A model generated the notes under the pieces. That model searched no databases and had not been told where the DNA came from. It saw only the letters and a program-made list of their open reading frames with translations. Both the position numbers and the translations under genes were made by a program. From Methanobacteriota archaeon (lineage in GTDB: Archaea; Halobacteriota; Methanosarcinia; Methanosarcinales; Methanosarcinaceae), in the NCBI GenBank assembly GCA_016841265.1, contig JAENZL010000013.1:44692-84717 (forward strand): a stretch of DNA of 40,026 bases, written 5' to 3'. Below, in pieces: positions 8,151 through 17,992 of this stretch (the first letter of the stretch is position 1; each line of letters opens with the position of its first letter).

Positions 8151-9715
8151 CGAATCACCCTCACTAATACTGCATCAATATATGGTTGCGGGTCTATGAT
8201 CTGAGCTGCGATGGTCTGTGAAATCTCCAGGAGCGGCTCTGCAAATATTCCGAAAATCAGCACAAGTGCTGCCAGGAAAAAGATAGGGCCTACCATCAGG
8301 AGGGATAACTTGTGATGAGAGTATTCCCCGTACTGTGGGTCTCTTTCTCCCCAGAAGATAAGCATCCAGCCTCTGAACATATAGAACAGAGTGAAGACTG
8401 CAAATATCAGGGCTATCAAAATCGGGATGTAGAACTCCGACCTGAGACCTGCATCAAAGAGGGAGAACTTGGCAATGAATCCACCCATAGGGGGCACACC
8501 GCCAATGGACATGGCTCCCACCAGGAAAGCAACGCACATGGTAGGATTGCTGTTAATCATGCCTCCCATCTTGCGCATATCCCTGGTTTCCGCGTGGTGG
8601 ATGATTCCACCGGAGGTAAGGAACAACATGCTCTTTGCAAGAGCGTGGTTTACCAGATAGACAAAGGACGCTGCAATGATTAAAGTAGCTCCCGCCACCG
8701 AACCTTCCGCATATGCAATTGCTCCCATTCCAAAGCCCAGGAAGACATATCCGATCTGGGATACACTGGAATAAGCCAGCAAACGCTTGACGTCGTTTTG
8801 TCCTATGGCAGAAGTTGCTCCAAGTCCTATTGTGATCAGAGCCATCATGAGGATAATTGGTCCAAAGACCCCCTGAAGGGGAGCAAAGACCACAAAGAGA
8901 ACCCTCAGTATACCATAGGCTCCTATCTTGATGATCACACCACTAAGCATTGCACTGATCGGGGACGGAGCTGTCGGGTGCACATCCGGAAGCCAGTAAT
9001 GCAGTGGGAAGACTGCCGCCTTTCCTCCGAATACAATAATGAAGAGCAGCCCTATTGCGTACATGTGCCAGGGCATGGTCCCTGCATCGGCAAGAATCTG
9101 GACCTTAATGGCAATGTCTGCCATGTTCAGGGAACCGATGGAAGCGTAGAGAGAAGCTACGGCAATCAGCATCACGTTTGACCCGAGCATGTTCAGGACA
9201 ATGTACTTCATAGTGGCTTCCATCTTATCCGAGATCTTCGTAACCTTTGAGTTTTCGTTTGCAACGATCAAAGCTCCCGAGGAGAGCAGCATGATCTCGA
9301 AGAAGACAAACAGGTTGAAGATATCCCCTGTCAGGAAGATCCCGTTGATCCCGGCTAGCATCAGGTTGTACAGGGAGTGGTAAGTCAGGTTCAGGGATTT
9401 ACTTTCGATATAATCGTAGGAGTAAATCAGGCCCATACAGCCGATTAAGCAGTTGAGGCCCACCATCGAAGCGCTGAGGAGGTCGGCTACAAGTACGATC
9501 CCGTACTTTCCGAATTCTCCCACTTCATAAACCGTAATCCCACCATTCCAGACCGAAGAGAGCAGGAGCCCGCTTAAAGCCAGCAAACCAACGCTCACTA
9601 CGATATCTATAGCCTTTTGCAACCCTGGAGAGCCTTTGGTCAGGATCGTAAGAGGAGCCATTAAAAGGGGAATGGCAATCAGGAGAATTGGAAGGTGTTC
9701 CATTAAAAAGCTCAT
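8147..9715 (-). CDS. mrpD: Mrp Na+/H+ antiporter subunit D (NuoN/NuoM-like)
   Basis: Large polytopic subunit homologous to the proton-pumping subunits of complex I, with about 14 hydrophobic helices. The key acidic residue lies in FEIMLLSSGALIV, and the conserved block WLPDVHPTAPSPISAMLSG is followed by a helix Lys (KIGAYGILR). The start is ATG 9713-9715 (522 residues). The Shine-Dalgarno AGGAGGT sits eight bases before it, whereas a GTG at 9721 lies only two bases from the same site. With this start the gene overlaps mrpC by the usual ATGA. MrpA and MrpD are the likely ion-translocating subunits. Confidence 0.96.
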   Translation of the reverse strand: MSFLMEHLPILLIAIPLLMAPLTILTKGSPGLQKAIDIVVSVGLLALSGLLLSSVWNGGITVYEVGEFGKYGIVLVADLLSASMVGLNCLIGCMGLIYSYDYIESKSLNLTYHSLYNLMLAGINGIFLTGDIFNLFVFFEIMLLSSGALIVANENSKVTKISDKMEATMKYIVLNMLGSNVMLIAVASLYASIGSLNMADIAIKVQILADAGTMPWHMYAIGLLFIIVFGGKAAVFPLHYWLPDVHPTAPSPISAMLSGVIIKIGAYGILRVLFVVFAPLQGVFGPIILMMALITIGLGATSAIGQNDVKRLLAYSSVSQIGYVFLGFGMGAIAYAEGSVAGATLIIAASFVYLVNHALAKSMLFLTSGGIIHHAETRDMRKMGGMINSNPTMCVAFLVGAMSIGGVPPMGGFIAKFSLFDAGLRSEFYIPILIALIFAVFTLFYMFRGWMLIFWGERDPQYGEYSHHKLSLLMVGPIFFLAALVLIFGIFAEPLLEISQTIAAQIIDPQPYIDAVLVRVIR

Positions 9716-10137
9716 CCCCACAACCTCCTGAGTTCCTGAACATCGGTGGTGCCGTATTCTTCATAGATACGGTATGCAAGGGTCAGGATAAAGGCCGTTG
9801 TTGCAAGCCCGATCACAATGGCTGTGAGCACAAGGGCCTGGACAAGAGGGTCCACAAACTCGGTATACGGGTTGGCCGTTATCGGCCCGATTATCCCGGC
9901 TGCCACGTTGTCAGCGACTATCAGGCCCTGGTCAAGGCCCTCAACCGCTTGATGGTGTTCCAGGATAGGTACGAGGGTACCTTCGCCGAAAACCCCGCTT
10001 GCAACAATATAGAGGTTTATGGCATGGGAAACGATCCCGAAACCGATAATAACTTTCATCATATCTCTCCTGAGGATCAGGAAAGTCCCGATCCCAAAGA
10101 GCAGAGAGACAGTAAGCGCAAGCATAACATTATTCAT
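9712..10137 (-). CDS. mrpC: Mrp Na+/H+ antiporter subunit C (NuoK-like)
   Basis: 141 residues with three hydrophobic helices, homologous to NuoK of complex I. The signatures GFGIVSHAINLYIVASG (about 32-48) and VDPLVQALVLTAIVIGLA (about 97-114) are plain. The loop between helices 2 and 3 is longer than in many bacterial MrpC proteins. Its start overlaps the mrpB stop by four bases, and its stop overlaps mrpD by four bases. Confidence 0.95.
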   Translation of the reverse strand: MNNVMLALTVSLLFGIGTFLILRRDMMKVIIGFGIVSHAINLYIVASGVFGEGTLVPILEHHQAVEGLDQGLIVADNVAAGIIGPITANPYTEFVDPLVQALVLTAIVIGLATTAFILTLAYRIYEEYGTTDVQELRRLWG

Positions 10138-10586
10138 TTTCCACCCTCCGGGTCTTTTCCTTTGTCAGTACCGACCTGTGTTACGATAAACAACAGTCCA
10201 CCTACCACAACAAAGTATACACCGAGGTCAAAGAACATTGATGAGACCAGTTCGAGCTCACCCAGATGGAAACCTCCCACTATCAGCGGGGATAACTCAA
10301 AAGCACTTCTGAAATAGTTGTGGCCTGCAAGTAAGGGAGAAATGGCCGTTATGCTTGCAAAAAGCAAGCCGTAGCCAAACCAGGTATGCCAGTCAGGGTT
10401 CCAGATCTTTTTGATATCTTCATACCCATATGCCACATAGATCAGTGCGATTCCACATGCACAGAGCACACCGCCTATGAAACCACCACCTGGCCGATTT
10501 CCTCCAATCAGCAGAAGGTCGAGTGAGTAGAGCATGTCCACCATCAAACAGATCTTTGCGATTGTTTTGGTTATTATTGTGGTCAT
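10134..10586 (-). CDS. mrpB: Mrp Na+/H+ antiporter subunit B
   Basis: 150 residues with about four hydrophobic helices. The diagnostic MnhB segment GGNRPGGGFIGGVLCACG is at about 28-45, and the C-terminal helix FDLGVYFVVVGGLLFIVTQVG is typical. It overlaps mrpA and mrpC by four bases each. The C-terminus is short and charged. Confidence 0.95.
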   Translation of the reverse strand: MTTIITKTIAKICLMVDMLYSLDLLLIGGNRPGGGFIGGVLCACGIALIYVAYGYEDIKKIWNPDWHTWFGYGLLFASITAISPLLAGHNYFRSAFELSPLIVGGFHLGELELVSSMFFDLGVYFVVVGGLLFIVTQVGTDKGKDPEGGK

Positions 10587-12997
10587 TCTTCCTCACCTTC
10601 TTCAGCCGCTGATCCGGATCTGCTAAGGATCAGGTTATAGACACCCAGGGCTGCAAGGGACAGCACCGAAATTTCTCCGATGGTATCATAACCTCTGAAG
10701 TCCACGACTATCACATTTACCACATTGAGTCCACCGGTCAGCTGCAAGCTGTATTCCATGAAGTAGTGAGAGAAGGACTCGAATGGGGCAAGGATTCCAA
10801 CGCCTGCGTTTACCATAATGGCGAAGACTGAAAACGCAACTGTGCCTGAGATTATAAGGTTCACCAGGACTTTACCCGCTGGCATCGGCTCCTTGAATTT
10901 CTGGGGAAGCTTGATGATCACCAGGATGAAGATGATGGTGGAAAGCGTTTCCACACAGACCTGGGTCATTGCAAGGTCCGGAGCCTTGAGGTACATGTAG
11001 AGCAAAGATACCAGGAAACCAACAGCTGAGAGGGATAAGACTGCAGGCAGGTATCTCGGAATTATCGCAGCACCCAAAGCTGACACAATTATCAAGGCAT
11101 AGAGCACGATTTCATAGGGTTGCGAAGCGAAGTTCATGCCCTCAGGCAGAATATTGGCAGCACCTATACCAAGGTAATAGAGAGGCCATACGACAAGGAA
11201 GATCATGAAAAGCTGCACGACCTTGATGTATCCTCCGAGGGGACCTGGCTGGGTGATATTTGCGAACTTCTTGCAGATTCCCTTTGCATTGTTTACGGTT
11301 GCATCGTACCAGTAGTTCACGCTGACCCAGGGGAGCTTTGCATTGAAGCTGTTCTGCCAGGCAGCAAGTGTGTCATAGAATTTGTAGAGCACGATACCGA
11401 TTGCAAAGGTTGCTATTGTCATCAAAAGCGGCGTGGTAATTCCATGCCACAGCTTTACATGCAGGTGTTCGGCGCCTGGAACCTGACCACTGAATGCAGG
11501 CTGGATCAGGGTCTCAATCGGAAACTTCGGATAGATACCGAAGAAGATGATCAGACCTACCAGGAAGAATGCCGGAGTCAGCATGACCCAGGGAGCTTCA
11601 TGCACATGGTGAGGGATGTCCGGGTCTTTGGTCCTTTCTCCGAGGAAAATCCCGTCTATCAGCCTGATGGAATACATAAGGGTGAATACACCACCCATCA
11701 CTGCAACCACCGGGAAGATAATGTTCCAGGGTCCTCCGTAGGTTTCCGTAACCAGCTCACCGATCTCAAGAGATGTTTCATAGAACATTTCCTTGCTCAG
11801 GAAACCGTTGAGTGGGGGGACACCTGCCATTGAGGCTGCTGCAATTACCCCGATAATAAACGTCTTTGGCATCTCCTTTCGCAAACCGCCCAGTTTTCGT
11901 ATGTCTCGAGTGGCGGTCTCATGAGCCACAATACCCGCTACAAGGAAGAGCGTAGCTTTAAAGGTAGAGTGGTTTAGCATGTGGAAAGTCGCTGCAGCGA
12001 ATCCCAGGCCCGGATTTTCAGCCGTACTGTAGCCGTACATGGTCATCAGGTAAGCCAGCTGACTGATTGTCGAATATGCCAGAATACCTTTGATATCCGT
12101 CTGCCGGAAGGCCATGAAACCTGCCATCACCATGGTTATCATCCCTGTTCCTGAAACAAGGATCAGCCACTCGGGGGTACCCGAGAGGATGGGGTGCATA
12201 CGTGCAACCAGATAAACTCCGGCCTTGACCATTGTGGCCGAGTGCAGGAAAGCACTCACCGGAGTCGGAGCTTCCATAGCATTGGGTAGCCAAATATAGA
12301 AGGGTCCCTGTGCCGATTTGGAAGCAGCCCCGATAAAGATCAGGACGAGAGTTACAAGGTAAAGCTCGCTTCCGTGGACTGCTGAGAGCAGTTCAGAGCT
12401 CTGGGCAACCTCCGATATTCCATAGGTACCTGAAGCTATCCGAAGCATCAGGAAACCTAAGAACATGAAAAGGCCGCCACCAGCCGTCACCAGCAAGGCT
12501 TTAGTTGCACCGTATACGGATTCTGGTCTTTCTCTCCAGTACCCGATAAGCATGAATGATGTGATACTAGTCAGTTCCCAAAAAATAAACATCTGGATAG
12601 TATTATCCGTATAGGCAATGCCTAGCATTGCACCCATGAAGAGTAGGAGCCACTGGTAGTACCTCGGCAGGTCTTCCTTTGTGGACATGTAACCGTTTGA
12701 ATAGGACATGATGATAACACCAATGCCCGAAACGATTAGCGCCAGGAGAACGGCCAAGCCGTCTCCGTAAATGTCAAAGGATAGACCAGCTGTCGGCAAC
12801 CAGACCCACGAACCCTGTACAGGAGTGCCCGCCATAGCGTAAGGGATTACCAGGACATTCAGCATAAAACAGGTAAATGCAATACCTGCTGCAATCCAGC
12901 CAATCCTTTGTTTAAATACGCTATATAATACGGGTAATGTCCATGCAAGTATAAATGGTAAAAAGACAGCTATTACTATCGCATTAAATGGATCCAT
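10583..12997 (-). CDS. mrpA: Mrp Na+/H+ antiporter subunit A (NuoL-like)
   Basis: First gene of the seven-gene Mrp operon, encoding the largest subunit (804 residues, normal for MrpA). The N-terminal two thirds is NuoL-like: a conserved Glu in MFIFWELTSITSFMLIGYW, the block WLPNAMEAPTPVSAFLHSAT, and a helix Lys in TMVKAGVYL. The C-terminal part has the DUF4040-type segment YLKAPDLAMTQVCVETLS and the GYDTIGEISVL motif. In aceticlastic Methanosarcina, Mrp exchanges Na+ and H+ across the cell membrane to match the Na+ pumped by Rnf and Mtr to ATP synthase needs. No hydrogenase or complex I module genes flank it. It begins at ATG 12995-12997 with a weak ribosome site. Confidence 0.96.
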   Translation of the reverse strand: MDPFNAIVIAVFLPFILAWTLPVLYSVFKQRIGWIAAGIAFTCFMLNVLVIPYAMAGTPVQGSWVWLPTAGLSFDIYGDGLAVLLALIVSGIGVIIMSYSNGYMSTKEDLPRYYQWLLLFMGAMLGIAYTDNTIQMFIFWELTSITSFMLIGYWRERPESVYGATKALLVTAGGGLFMFLGFLMLRIASGTYGISEVAQSSELLSAVHGSELYLVTLVLIFIGAASKSAQGPFYIWLPNAMEAPTPVSAFLHSATMVKAGVYLVARMHPILSGTPEWLILVSGTGMITMVMAGFMAFRQTDIKGILAYSTISQLAYLMTMYGYSTAENPGLGFAAATFHMLNHSTFKATLFLVAGIVAHETATRDIRKLGGLRKEMPKTFIIGVIAAASMAGVPPLNGFLSKEMFYETSLEIGELVTETYGGPWNIIFPVVAVMGGVFTLMYSIRLIDGIFLGERTKDPDIPHHVHEAPWVMLTPAFFLVGLIIFFGIYPKFPIETLIQPAFSGQVPGAEHLHVKLWHGITTPLLMTIATFAIGIVLYKFYDTLAAWQNSFNAKLPWVSVNYWYDATVNNAKGICKKFANITQPGPLGGYIKVVQLFMIFLVVWPLYYLGIGAANILPEGMNFASQPYEIVLYALIIVSALGAAIIPRYLPAVLSLSAVGFLVSLLYMYLKAPDLAMTQVCVETLSTIIFILVIIKLPQKFKEPMPAGKVLVNLIISGTVAFSVFAIMVNAGVGILAPFESFSHYFMEYSLQLTGGLNVVNVIVVDFRGYDTIGEISVLSLAALGVYNLILSRSGSAAEEGEEE

Positions 12998-13037
12998 GAA
13001 TCATCAACCCAACCTCTGAAATTGTTTATAGATTCAA

Positions 13038-13048
13038 TTAATATAGTC
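13038..13048 (-). promoter_or_regulatory. Candidate TATA box for mrpA
   Basis: On the minus strand the string GACTATATTAA lies about 45 nt before the mrpA ATG, which would give a short leader. A second TATA-like string (GAAAATATAAG, about 13107-13117) lies further out. Neither has been mapped; the choice is by position only. Confidence 0.35.
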
Positions 13049-13862
13049 AGGCATAAAAGTTTCAATCCAGAATTCAATCCACATAGAAAATAAAGATATA
13101 ATGTAATCTTATATTTTCCTCAACGTATACTCTTTTGTCATATAGTTAAAAAATGTTTCGGTTTTTGTTTGAGGCGTCTTCAATATCAAGCAAACTATTT
13201 TTCCTCCAGATTTGCATGAAAAACTCCGCCGGAATGCTCACAAATAACAATGTTACCTCCTCACTAAACCTTGCATATTTTTTAGTCACCCTCACAAAAG
13301 AATAATTTTATTTCATTTGTGAAGAAGATTTAATCTGCTTAATGAATTAAATTAATAAATAAGTTGCTCCGGCTTCAATCAAATAAATAAAGTGAAGTAA
13401 AATATATTTTTTTAGTCAAGTTAAATTCAAAAAAAGAAACATGAACAATAAAAATGAAAATCTAGAACGATATATGTTCATTTTTTAATAAAAAAAAAGT
13501 TATGTTGTAAGTAACAAAAATCTCTGAAAAATAATTACCTATAATGAATAAAGAGTTCATTTATATATAAAAGCGAAAATATGGAAAATCGTTTACGAAG
13601 TTTGAGGGGGGAATCTCAGGGATTTTGAGCCAATAAAAAGAAAAGTTTTTCGAAAAAATAGGAACAAAAGGAAAAAAGTTTATTCAACAAATTTTCCCAA
13701 AAAAAAGATTTAGTTAACAAAAAGCAAGAATGAAAAAGAAAAATGTGCCAGATAATGACTGATAGGAAAAATATCAAAACAAAGACTGATCAAAAAACAT
13801 GTCGACAAATAATCCAGAGCAAAAGAAAATAATAGCATTGAAAAGAAGTCAAATTAAAGAAG

Positions 13863-13969
13863 TAAGGTTTGGAAAAAACAAAGTTACGAAATGGAGAAAA
13901 ACTCAGAAAAGAAGCAACTGGAAAATTAAGGTTTGGAAAAAACAAGGTTACGAAATGAGAGAAACTCAG
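13863..13969. repeat. Pair of 44-nt imperfect direct repeats
   Basis: The sequence beginning TAAGGTTTGGAAAAAACAA and ending AACTCAG occurs at 13863-13906 and again at 13927-13969, with a 64-nt period. A few substitutions and one missing base separate the copies. It lies in the gene-free spacer between the mrp operon and the hsp20 genes. Confidence 0.85.
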
Positions 13970-14264
13970 CATTCATAAAAGCAAAATGCAAAAGAAAGTC
14001 TTCACCTTCTTCTGCTCTTTTATCTTTTATCCCTGATCTCTTCAGAAAAGTTCGAGATCTTTTTCAGCGCCTTCAAGGGCTTTCGGAACTTTCCTGAACA
14101 TTTGGAAGGTCCCGGAACTTTTAGGAATTTTCGGAATTTTTGGGAGATTCCAGAAATTCCAGGTCATTTTTGGGGTCTTTATTAAACGGATTTCTTGGGA
14201 GGTCTCATTCAGGCCTCATTCAGGTTTCTTTTGGACATTGTCCGTACATTGTTTTTGGACATCT

Positions 14265-14418
14265 TTCGGATCTCGTTCGGATCTCGTTCGGATCTTGTCG
14301 GGTTTCGTTCGGATCTCGTTCGGATCTCGTTCGGATCTCGTTCGGATCTCGTTCGGATCTTGTCGGGTTTCGTTCGGATCTTGTCGGGTTTCGTTCGGAC
14401 CTCGTTCGGACCTCGTTC
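14265..14418. repeat. 11-nt tandem array adjoining the hsp20 stop codon
   Basis: About fourteen units of TTCGGATCTCG and variants (TTCGGATCTTG, TCGGGTTTCG, TTCGGACCTCG), mostly 11 nt with occasional 10-nt units. The array ends 10 nt before the stop codon of the downstream hsp20 gene, so it is almost certainly in the 3' untranslated region of its mRNA. Because 11 is not a multiple of three, all frames stay open, which gives misleading open frames rich in Ser, Arg, Asp and Phe. Confidence 0.9.
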
Positions 14419-14428
14419 AGGGGCGCCA

Positions 14429-14929
14429 TTACTCAATATCAATTGTTATGGGACCTTCTTCCAGATAGCGCCTGAAGGTCACTTCAAGTACACCGTTTTT
14501 GTAACTTGCCTTTGCACTCTTCGGGTCTACCGGAACCGGAAGCTCCACATTTTCCGAGTAACTGCCGGAAAGTCCTGAAATCATGATTTCAAGGGAACTG
14601 GCTGTTGCCCGCAGGCAGATATCTTCTTTTTCGGCTTCCGGAAACTCTGCAAGTATCTGAACCGTTTCATCAGTTTCGAATACATCGATCAAAGGTTCTT
14701 TGGCTTCAGGGGAAACGAAATCCCCTTCCTCATGGGAAGATTCAGAAACGTTCCCGAACTCCCGGATCTCCGGGTCTTCGCCCGGGCGGTGGATGATGGA
14801 AAATCCGTAAACAAAGGGAGAGGATTCCCCCATCTCATCCAGGAGGGCATCTATCATCTCTTCCAGGTTGTCAAAAAGTTCGGATCCAAAGTCTTCAAAG
14901 AAATCTTTTCTTTTTCTTGCGCCCACCAT
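14429..14929 (-). CDS. Small heat shock protein, Hsp20 family (second copy)
   Basis: An alpha-crystallin chaperone that holds unfolding proteins in the cytoplasm. The crystallin domain runs from about 72 to the end, with the family A-x-x-x-N-G-V-L signature seen as SYKNGVLEV. It ends in ITIDIE, a C-terminal I-x-I motif for oligomer assembly. The longest frame starts at GTG 14968, but ATG 14927-14929 has a clear Shine-Dalgarno (AGAGGT) and aligns with the start of its upstream paralogue (MVGARKRKDFFEDF against MVDRDWRKRRSFFDEMF). I therefore use it (166 residues). This leaves a 35-nt gap after the first hsp20 rather than an overlap. Both proteins share the FVYGFSI-x-RRPGE or HRPGE segment before the crystallin domain. 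Confidence 0.93.
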   Translation of the reverse strand: MVGARKRKDFFEDFGSELFDNLEEMIDALLDEMGESSPFVYGFSIIHRPGEDPEIREFGNVSESSHEEGDFVSPEAKEPLIDVFETDETVQILAEFPEAEKEDICLRATASSLEIMISGLSGSYSENVELPVPVDPKSAKASYKNGVLEVTFRRYLEEGPITIDIE

Positions 14930-14964
14930 TATTACCTCTGCTTTTCCTTGCGCTCCGGAAAACT

Positions 14965-15507
14965 TCACTCGATATCGATTGAAGTCCGGGAACTGGATTC
15001 CAGTCGCTTAAAGATAACTTCCAGCACACCGTTTTTGTATGTGGCTTTTGCGCTCTGGGGGTCCACCTTTACGGGTAGTTCCACACGTTCGGAATATTTT
15101 GGATTCCCATTTACTGTTTCGATTTCAAGTATTAAATCAGTTGCGTTCAACCGGATATTTTCTTTTTTGATTCCCGGCATCTCCGCAATCACATGAACGG
15201 TCTCCTCGTCTTCCAGAACATCGATCAGGGGCCTTCGCATGTCAGTGTAGTGCTGCACTTCGGTTTCGCCCTGCCGTTCAAAGGCGGAGGGGATATTCCC
15301 GAACTCCCGGATCTCAGGTTCTTCCCCAGGCCGACGGGTTATGGAAAAGCCGTAGACAAAGGGATGTTTCTCGAAATCGTTCATGTTCATGTCCATCCCC
15401 ATGACCCTGCTGATACGATCGAACATCTCTTCCATGTCCTGCAGGGGATCGATCCCGAACATTTCGTCAAAGAAACTTCTCCTTTTTCTCCAGTCTCTGT
15501 CCACCAT
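14965..15507 (-). CDS. Small heat shock protein, Hsp20 family (first copy)
   Basis: An alpha-crystallin domain chaperone, paralogous to the next gene and lying just upstream of it in a tandem pair. It shares the FVYGFSITRRPGEEPEIREF segment, the YKNGVLEVIFKR signature and an IDIE terminus with an I-x-I motif. The start is placed at ATG 15505-15507 because GGAG lies eight bases before it. The GTG at 15516 and ATG at 15513 are too close to that site. The resulting protein has 180 residues. The N-terminal region is Met-, Asp- and Phe-rich, as usual in substrate-binding arms. It sits about 260 nt downstream of the Cdc48 gene on the same strand. Confidence 0.94.
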   Translation of the reverse strand: MVDRDWRKRRSFFDEMFGIDPLQDMEEMFDRISRVMGMDMNMNDFEKHPFVYGFSITRRPGEEPEIREFGNIPSAFERQGETEVQHYTDMRRPLIDVLEDEETVHVIAEMPGIKKENIRLNATDLILEIETVNGNPKYSERVELPVKVDPQSAKATYKNGVLEVIFKRLESSSRTSIDIE

Positions 15508-15769
15508 ATTCATCACTCCATATATTAATATCCGGTAGTAATCTGTTTTTTCGGATAGTCATCATTTTAGCCGGTAGGCATCCATTGGTAGGGAACTCAG
15601 CTTTAAGTCATGAAATCAATAATTCAAAAAGTCATAAGCCGGTTTAATTGAAAACAAGCTTTAATCAGCATTCAATGAGCCTGGAATGCCCTGGAAGGGA
15701 ATGTCTTTAGACAGCCTTATCTTTCAGGATCGAGACTGCTCCTGCCCCTTCCACGACTTCGGATCCCGG

Positions 15770-17992
15770 TTATTCATCACTAATTTCGCAAACTCCTTCG
15801 TCAATCTCGGTGGCGTATTTGGCAAAGAATTCGGCACTTTGTTCGTAAATCCCAAGCGTCTCCCTTGAGGTTGTAGGCTTCACCCTGCGGACTGCCTGTT
15901 CAAAGTGCTTCTTCGTAAGCCTGATGTTCCTTGCCCTTTCCGTGAGCTCCTTTCTGCTGACCCCGGAGCAGATTACTTCCCGGAGAGCGAGCATTGCAGC
16001 TTCCCTGCAAATACCTTCGATATCTGCTCCCACATAACCCTCGGTTTTCTCTGCAAGTTCGATAAGGCTTAGATCTTCTGCAAGGGGTTTATCTTTCAGG
16101 TGGATCTCAAAGATTTTCTCCCTGCTAGCCTTATCGGGCGGCCTTATATATATGAGCCTATCGAAACGTCCCGGGCGGAGGAGAGCCGGGTCTACCATAT
16201 CCGGGCGATTCGTGGCAGCCACGATGATCACATCTTTAAGCTCCTCGATCCCGTCAAGTTCGGTCAGAATCTGGCTGACGACCCTCTCGGAAACGTGGGT
16301 ATCCGAAACCGCAGTCCTCTGGGGAGCAATGGAATCGATCTCGTCAAAGAAAACCACAGTTGGAGCAGCCTGCTTTGCCTTCCGGAAAGTCTCCCGGATC
16401 GCCCGCTCGGACTCCCCGACATACTTGCTAAGAAGTTCGGGGCCCTTAATACTTATAAAGTTAGCATCGCTTTCACTGGCAACGGCTTTTGCAAGCAGGG
16501 TCTTCCCCGTACCCGGCGGTCCGAAAAGCAGCACTCCTCTAGGAGGCTTTATTTTAACTATCCTGAATATTTCAGGGTACTTGAGGGGCCATTCCACAGC
16601 TTCAATCAGTTCCTGTTTTGCTTTTTCAAGCCCTCCAATGTCCCCCCATTCCACATGGGGCACTTCCACAAAGACTTCACGCATTGCAGAGGGTTCGATA
16701 TTCTTCAGGGCTTCCCTGAAGTCTTTCTTCTTGACCTCCAGGTTATCCAGAACCTCCTGAGGGATCTCTTCATCGATATCAATATCGGGAGTGATCCGCC
16801 GGAGGGCGTGCATGGCAGCTTCCTTACAAAGAGAAGAGAGGTCCGCTCCCACGAAACCATGGGTCACGTCAGCAATCTCGGAAAGGCTTATGTCCTTTTC
16901 AAGAGGCATGCCTCTGGTATGGATGAGGAGGACCTGCTTCCTGCCGTTCCGGTCAGGGATCCCGATCTCTATTTCCCGGTCGAACCTTCCACCTCTCCGG
17001 AGGGCTTCGTCGATGGAGTTCGGACGGTTCGTGGCAGCAATCACCACAACCTCGCCCCTGGACTGCAGCCCGTCCATCAGGGAAAGCAGCTGGGCAACGA
17101 CCCTGCGTTCCATTTCCCCGGTGACTTCTTCACGCTTCGGCGCAATGGAATCGATCTCGTCTATGAAGATGATTGAAGGAGCGTCCTTTTCCGCTTCCTC
17201 GAAGATTTCCCTGAGTTTATGCTCACTTTCCCCGTAGTATTTTGAGACAATTTCCGGGCCGCTGATGGTAATGAAGTTGGAATCGGTTTCACTGGCAACA
17301 GCTTTTGCAATCAGGGTCTTGCCGGTTCCGGGGGGACCGTGCAAAAGCACACCTTTAGGAGGTTCGATCCCGAGTTTCTGGAAAAGCTCCGGATGCCTGA
17401 GAGGCAGTTCGATCATTTCCCTGACAAGCTGGATTTCCCGCCTGAGCCCTCCGATATCCTCATAGGAGATACCTTCCAGAGTCTTAATCTCTTCAAGGGA
17501 CTGTTCCTTGATGACGATCTCGGTGTCCTTTGTAACCACAACAGGACCCGCGGGCTTTGTGGACGTCACCACGAAAGTCAGAGGGTTGTTTACGGTCTCC
17601 ACCCTGATCTGCTGCCCCTTGTTAAGAGGCCTCCCCTCAATGATCCTAAGGATGTAATGGGCACCCCCGACAAGCCTTACCGACTGGGAAGGAGTCAGGG
17701 TGACTCTCTGGGCGTGTTTTGCCCGGACTTTCTGGATCGTGACCTTATCGTCAATCCCCACTTTTGCATTGCTGCGCAGGTTTCCGTCTATCCGAACCCT
17801 GTTTTCCTGCCCGGACCCGCGTTCCACATTCGGCCAGACAATGGCGTAGGTATTGGCTTTGCCTGAGATCTGAATGATATCCCCGCTCACAAGTTCCATC
17901 TGCTGCATCAGGCGGGTGTCGATCCTTGCAATGCCTCTTCCTACGTCCTTGTGATAAGCTTCGGCGACTCTCAAACTTACGTCTTCAGTCAT
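15770..17992 (-). CDS. Cdc48/VAT-type double AAA+ ATPase
   Basis: A hexameric unfoldase that pulls apart folded or tagged proteins, often feeding the archaeal proteasome. The 740 residues carry a Cdc48 N-domain (about 1-185) with double-psi barrel features and two AAA modules. D1 has Walker A GPPGTGKT (219-226), Walker B IIFIDE (274-279) and arginine-finger segment [10 protein letters not shown]2 has Walker A GPPGTGKT (491-498), Walker B VVFFDE (546-551) and LRPGRFDR. All motifs are intact. The C-terminus ends in an acidic tail without a clear HbYX motif (final residues EISDE). Its ATG overlaps the stop of the upstream winged-helix gene by four bases (ATGA), so the two are translationally coupled. 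Confidence 0.97.
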   Translation of the reverse strand: MTEDVSLRVAEAYHKDVGRGIARIDTRLMQQMELVSGDIIQISGKANTYAIVWPNVERGSGQENRVRIDGNLRSNAKVGIDDKVTIQKVRAKHAQRVTLTPSQSVRLVGGAHYILRIIEGRPLNKGQQIRVETVNNPLTFVVTSTKPAGPVVVTKDTEIVIKEQSLEEIKTLEGISYEDIGGLRREIQLVREMIELPLRHPELFQKLGIEPPKGVLLHGPPGTGKTLIAKAVASETDSNFITISGPEIVSKYYGESEHKLREIFEEAEKDAPSIIFIDEIDSIAPKREEVTGEMERRVVAQLLSLMDGLQSRGEVVVIAATNRPNSIDEALRRGGRFDREIEIGIPDRNGRKQVLLIHTRGMPLEKDISLSEIADVTHGFVGADLSSLCKEAAMHALRRITPDIDIDEEIPQEVLDNLEVKKKDFREALKNIEPSAMREVFVEVPHVEWGDIGGLEKAKQELIEAVEWPLKYPEIFRIVKIKPPRGVLLFGPPGTGKTLLAKAVASESDANFISIKGPELLSKYVGESERAIRETFRKAKQAAPTVVFFDEIDSIAPQRTAVSDTHVSERVVSQILTELDGIEELKDVIIVAATNRPDMVDPALLRPGRFDRLIYIRPPDKASREKIFEIHLKDKPLAEDLSLIELAEKTEGYVGADIEGICREAAMLALREVICSGVSRKELTERARNIRLTKKHFEQAVRRVKPTTSRETLGIYEQSAEFFAKYATEIDEGVCEISDE

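Larger units (their letters stand above)
12998..14264. other. Long AT-rich intergenic region upstream of the mrp operon
   Basis: About 1.27 kb without a credible gene on either strand. The sequence is strongly AT-rich, with many stop codons in all frames. It holds candidate TATA elements for the mrp operon, a TATA-like string at about 13558-13573 that reads in both directions (TTTATATATAAA core), and a pair of 43-44 nt direct repeats. From about 14050 the composition changes to GA/TC-rich decayed repeats (CGGAACTTT, GGAATTTT and similar) that grade into the 11-nt array. Confidence 0.75.

Noticed and set aside
7034-12997. Reading the mrp genes as part of complex I, Fpo or an energy-converting hydrogenase
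   Set aside because: All seven Mrp subunits A-G are present in canonical order, and there are no NuoB/C/D/H/I or hydrogenase subunit genes beside them.
14140-14578. Several overlapping open frames rich in Ser, Arg, Asp and Phe around the 11-nt array
   Set aside because: They exist in all frames only because the 11-nt unit has no stop codon. They have no ribosome site and no protein-like composition outside the repeat.
16100-17176. Long open frame antisense to cdc48, and similar ones antisense to aroE, rbcL and tyrA
   Set aside because: They are shadows produced by codon bias of the real genes on the other strand, without ribosome sites or recognisable domains.
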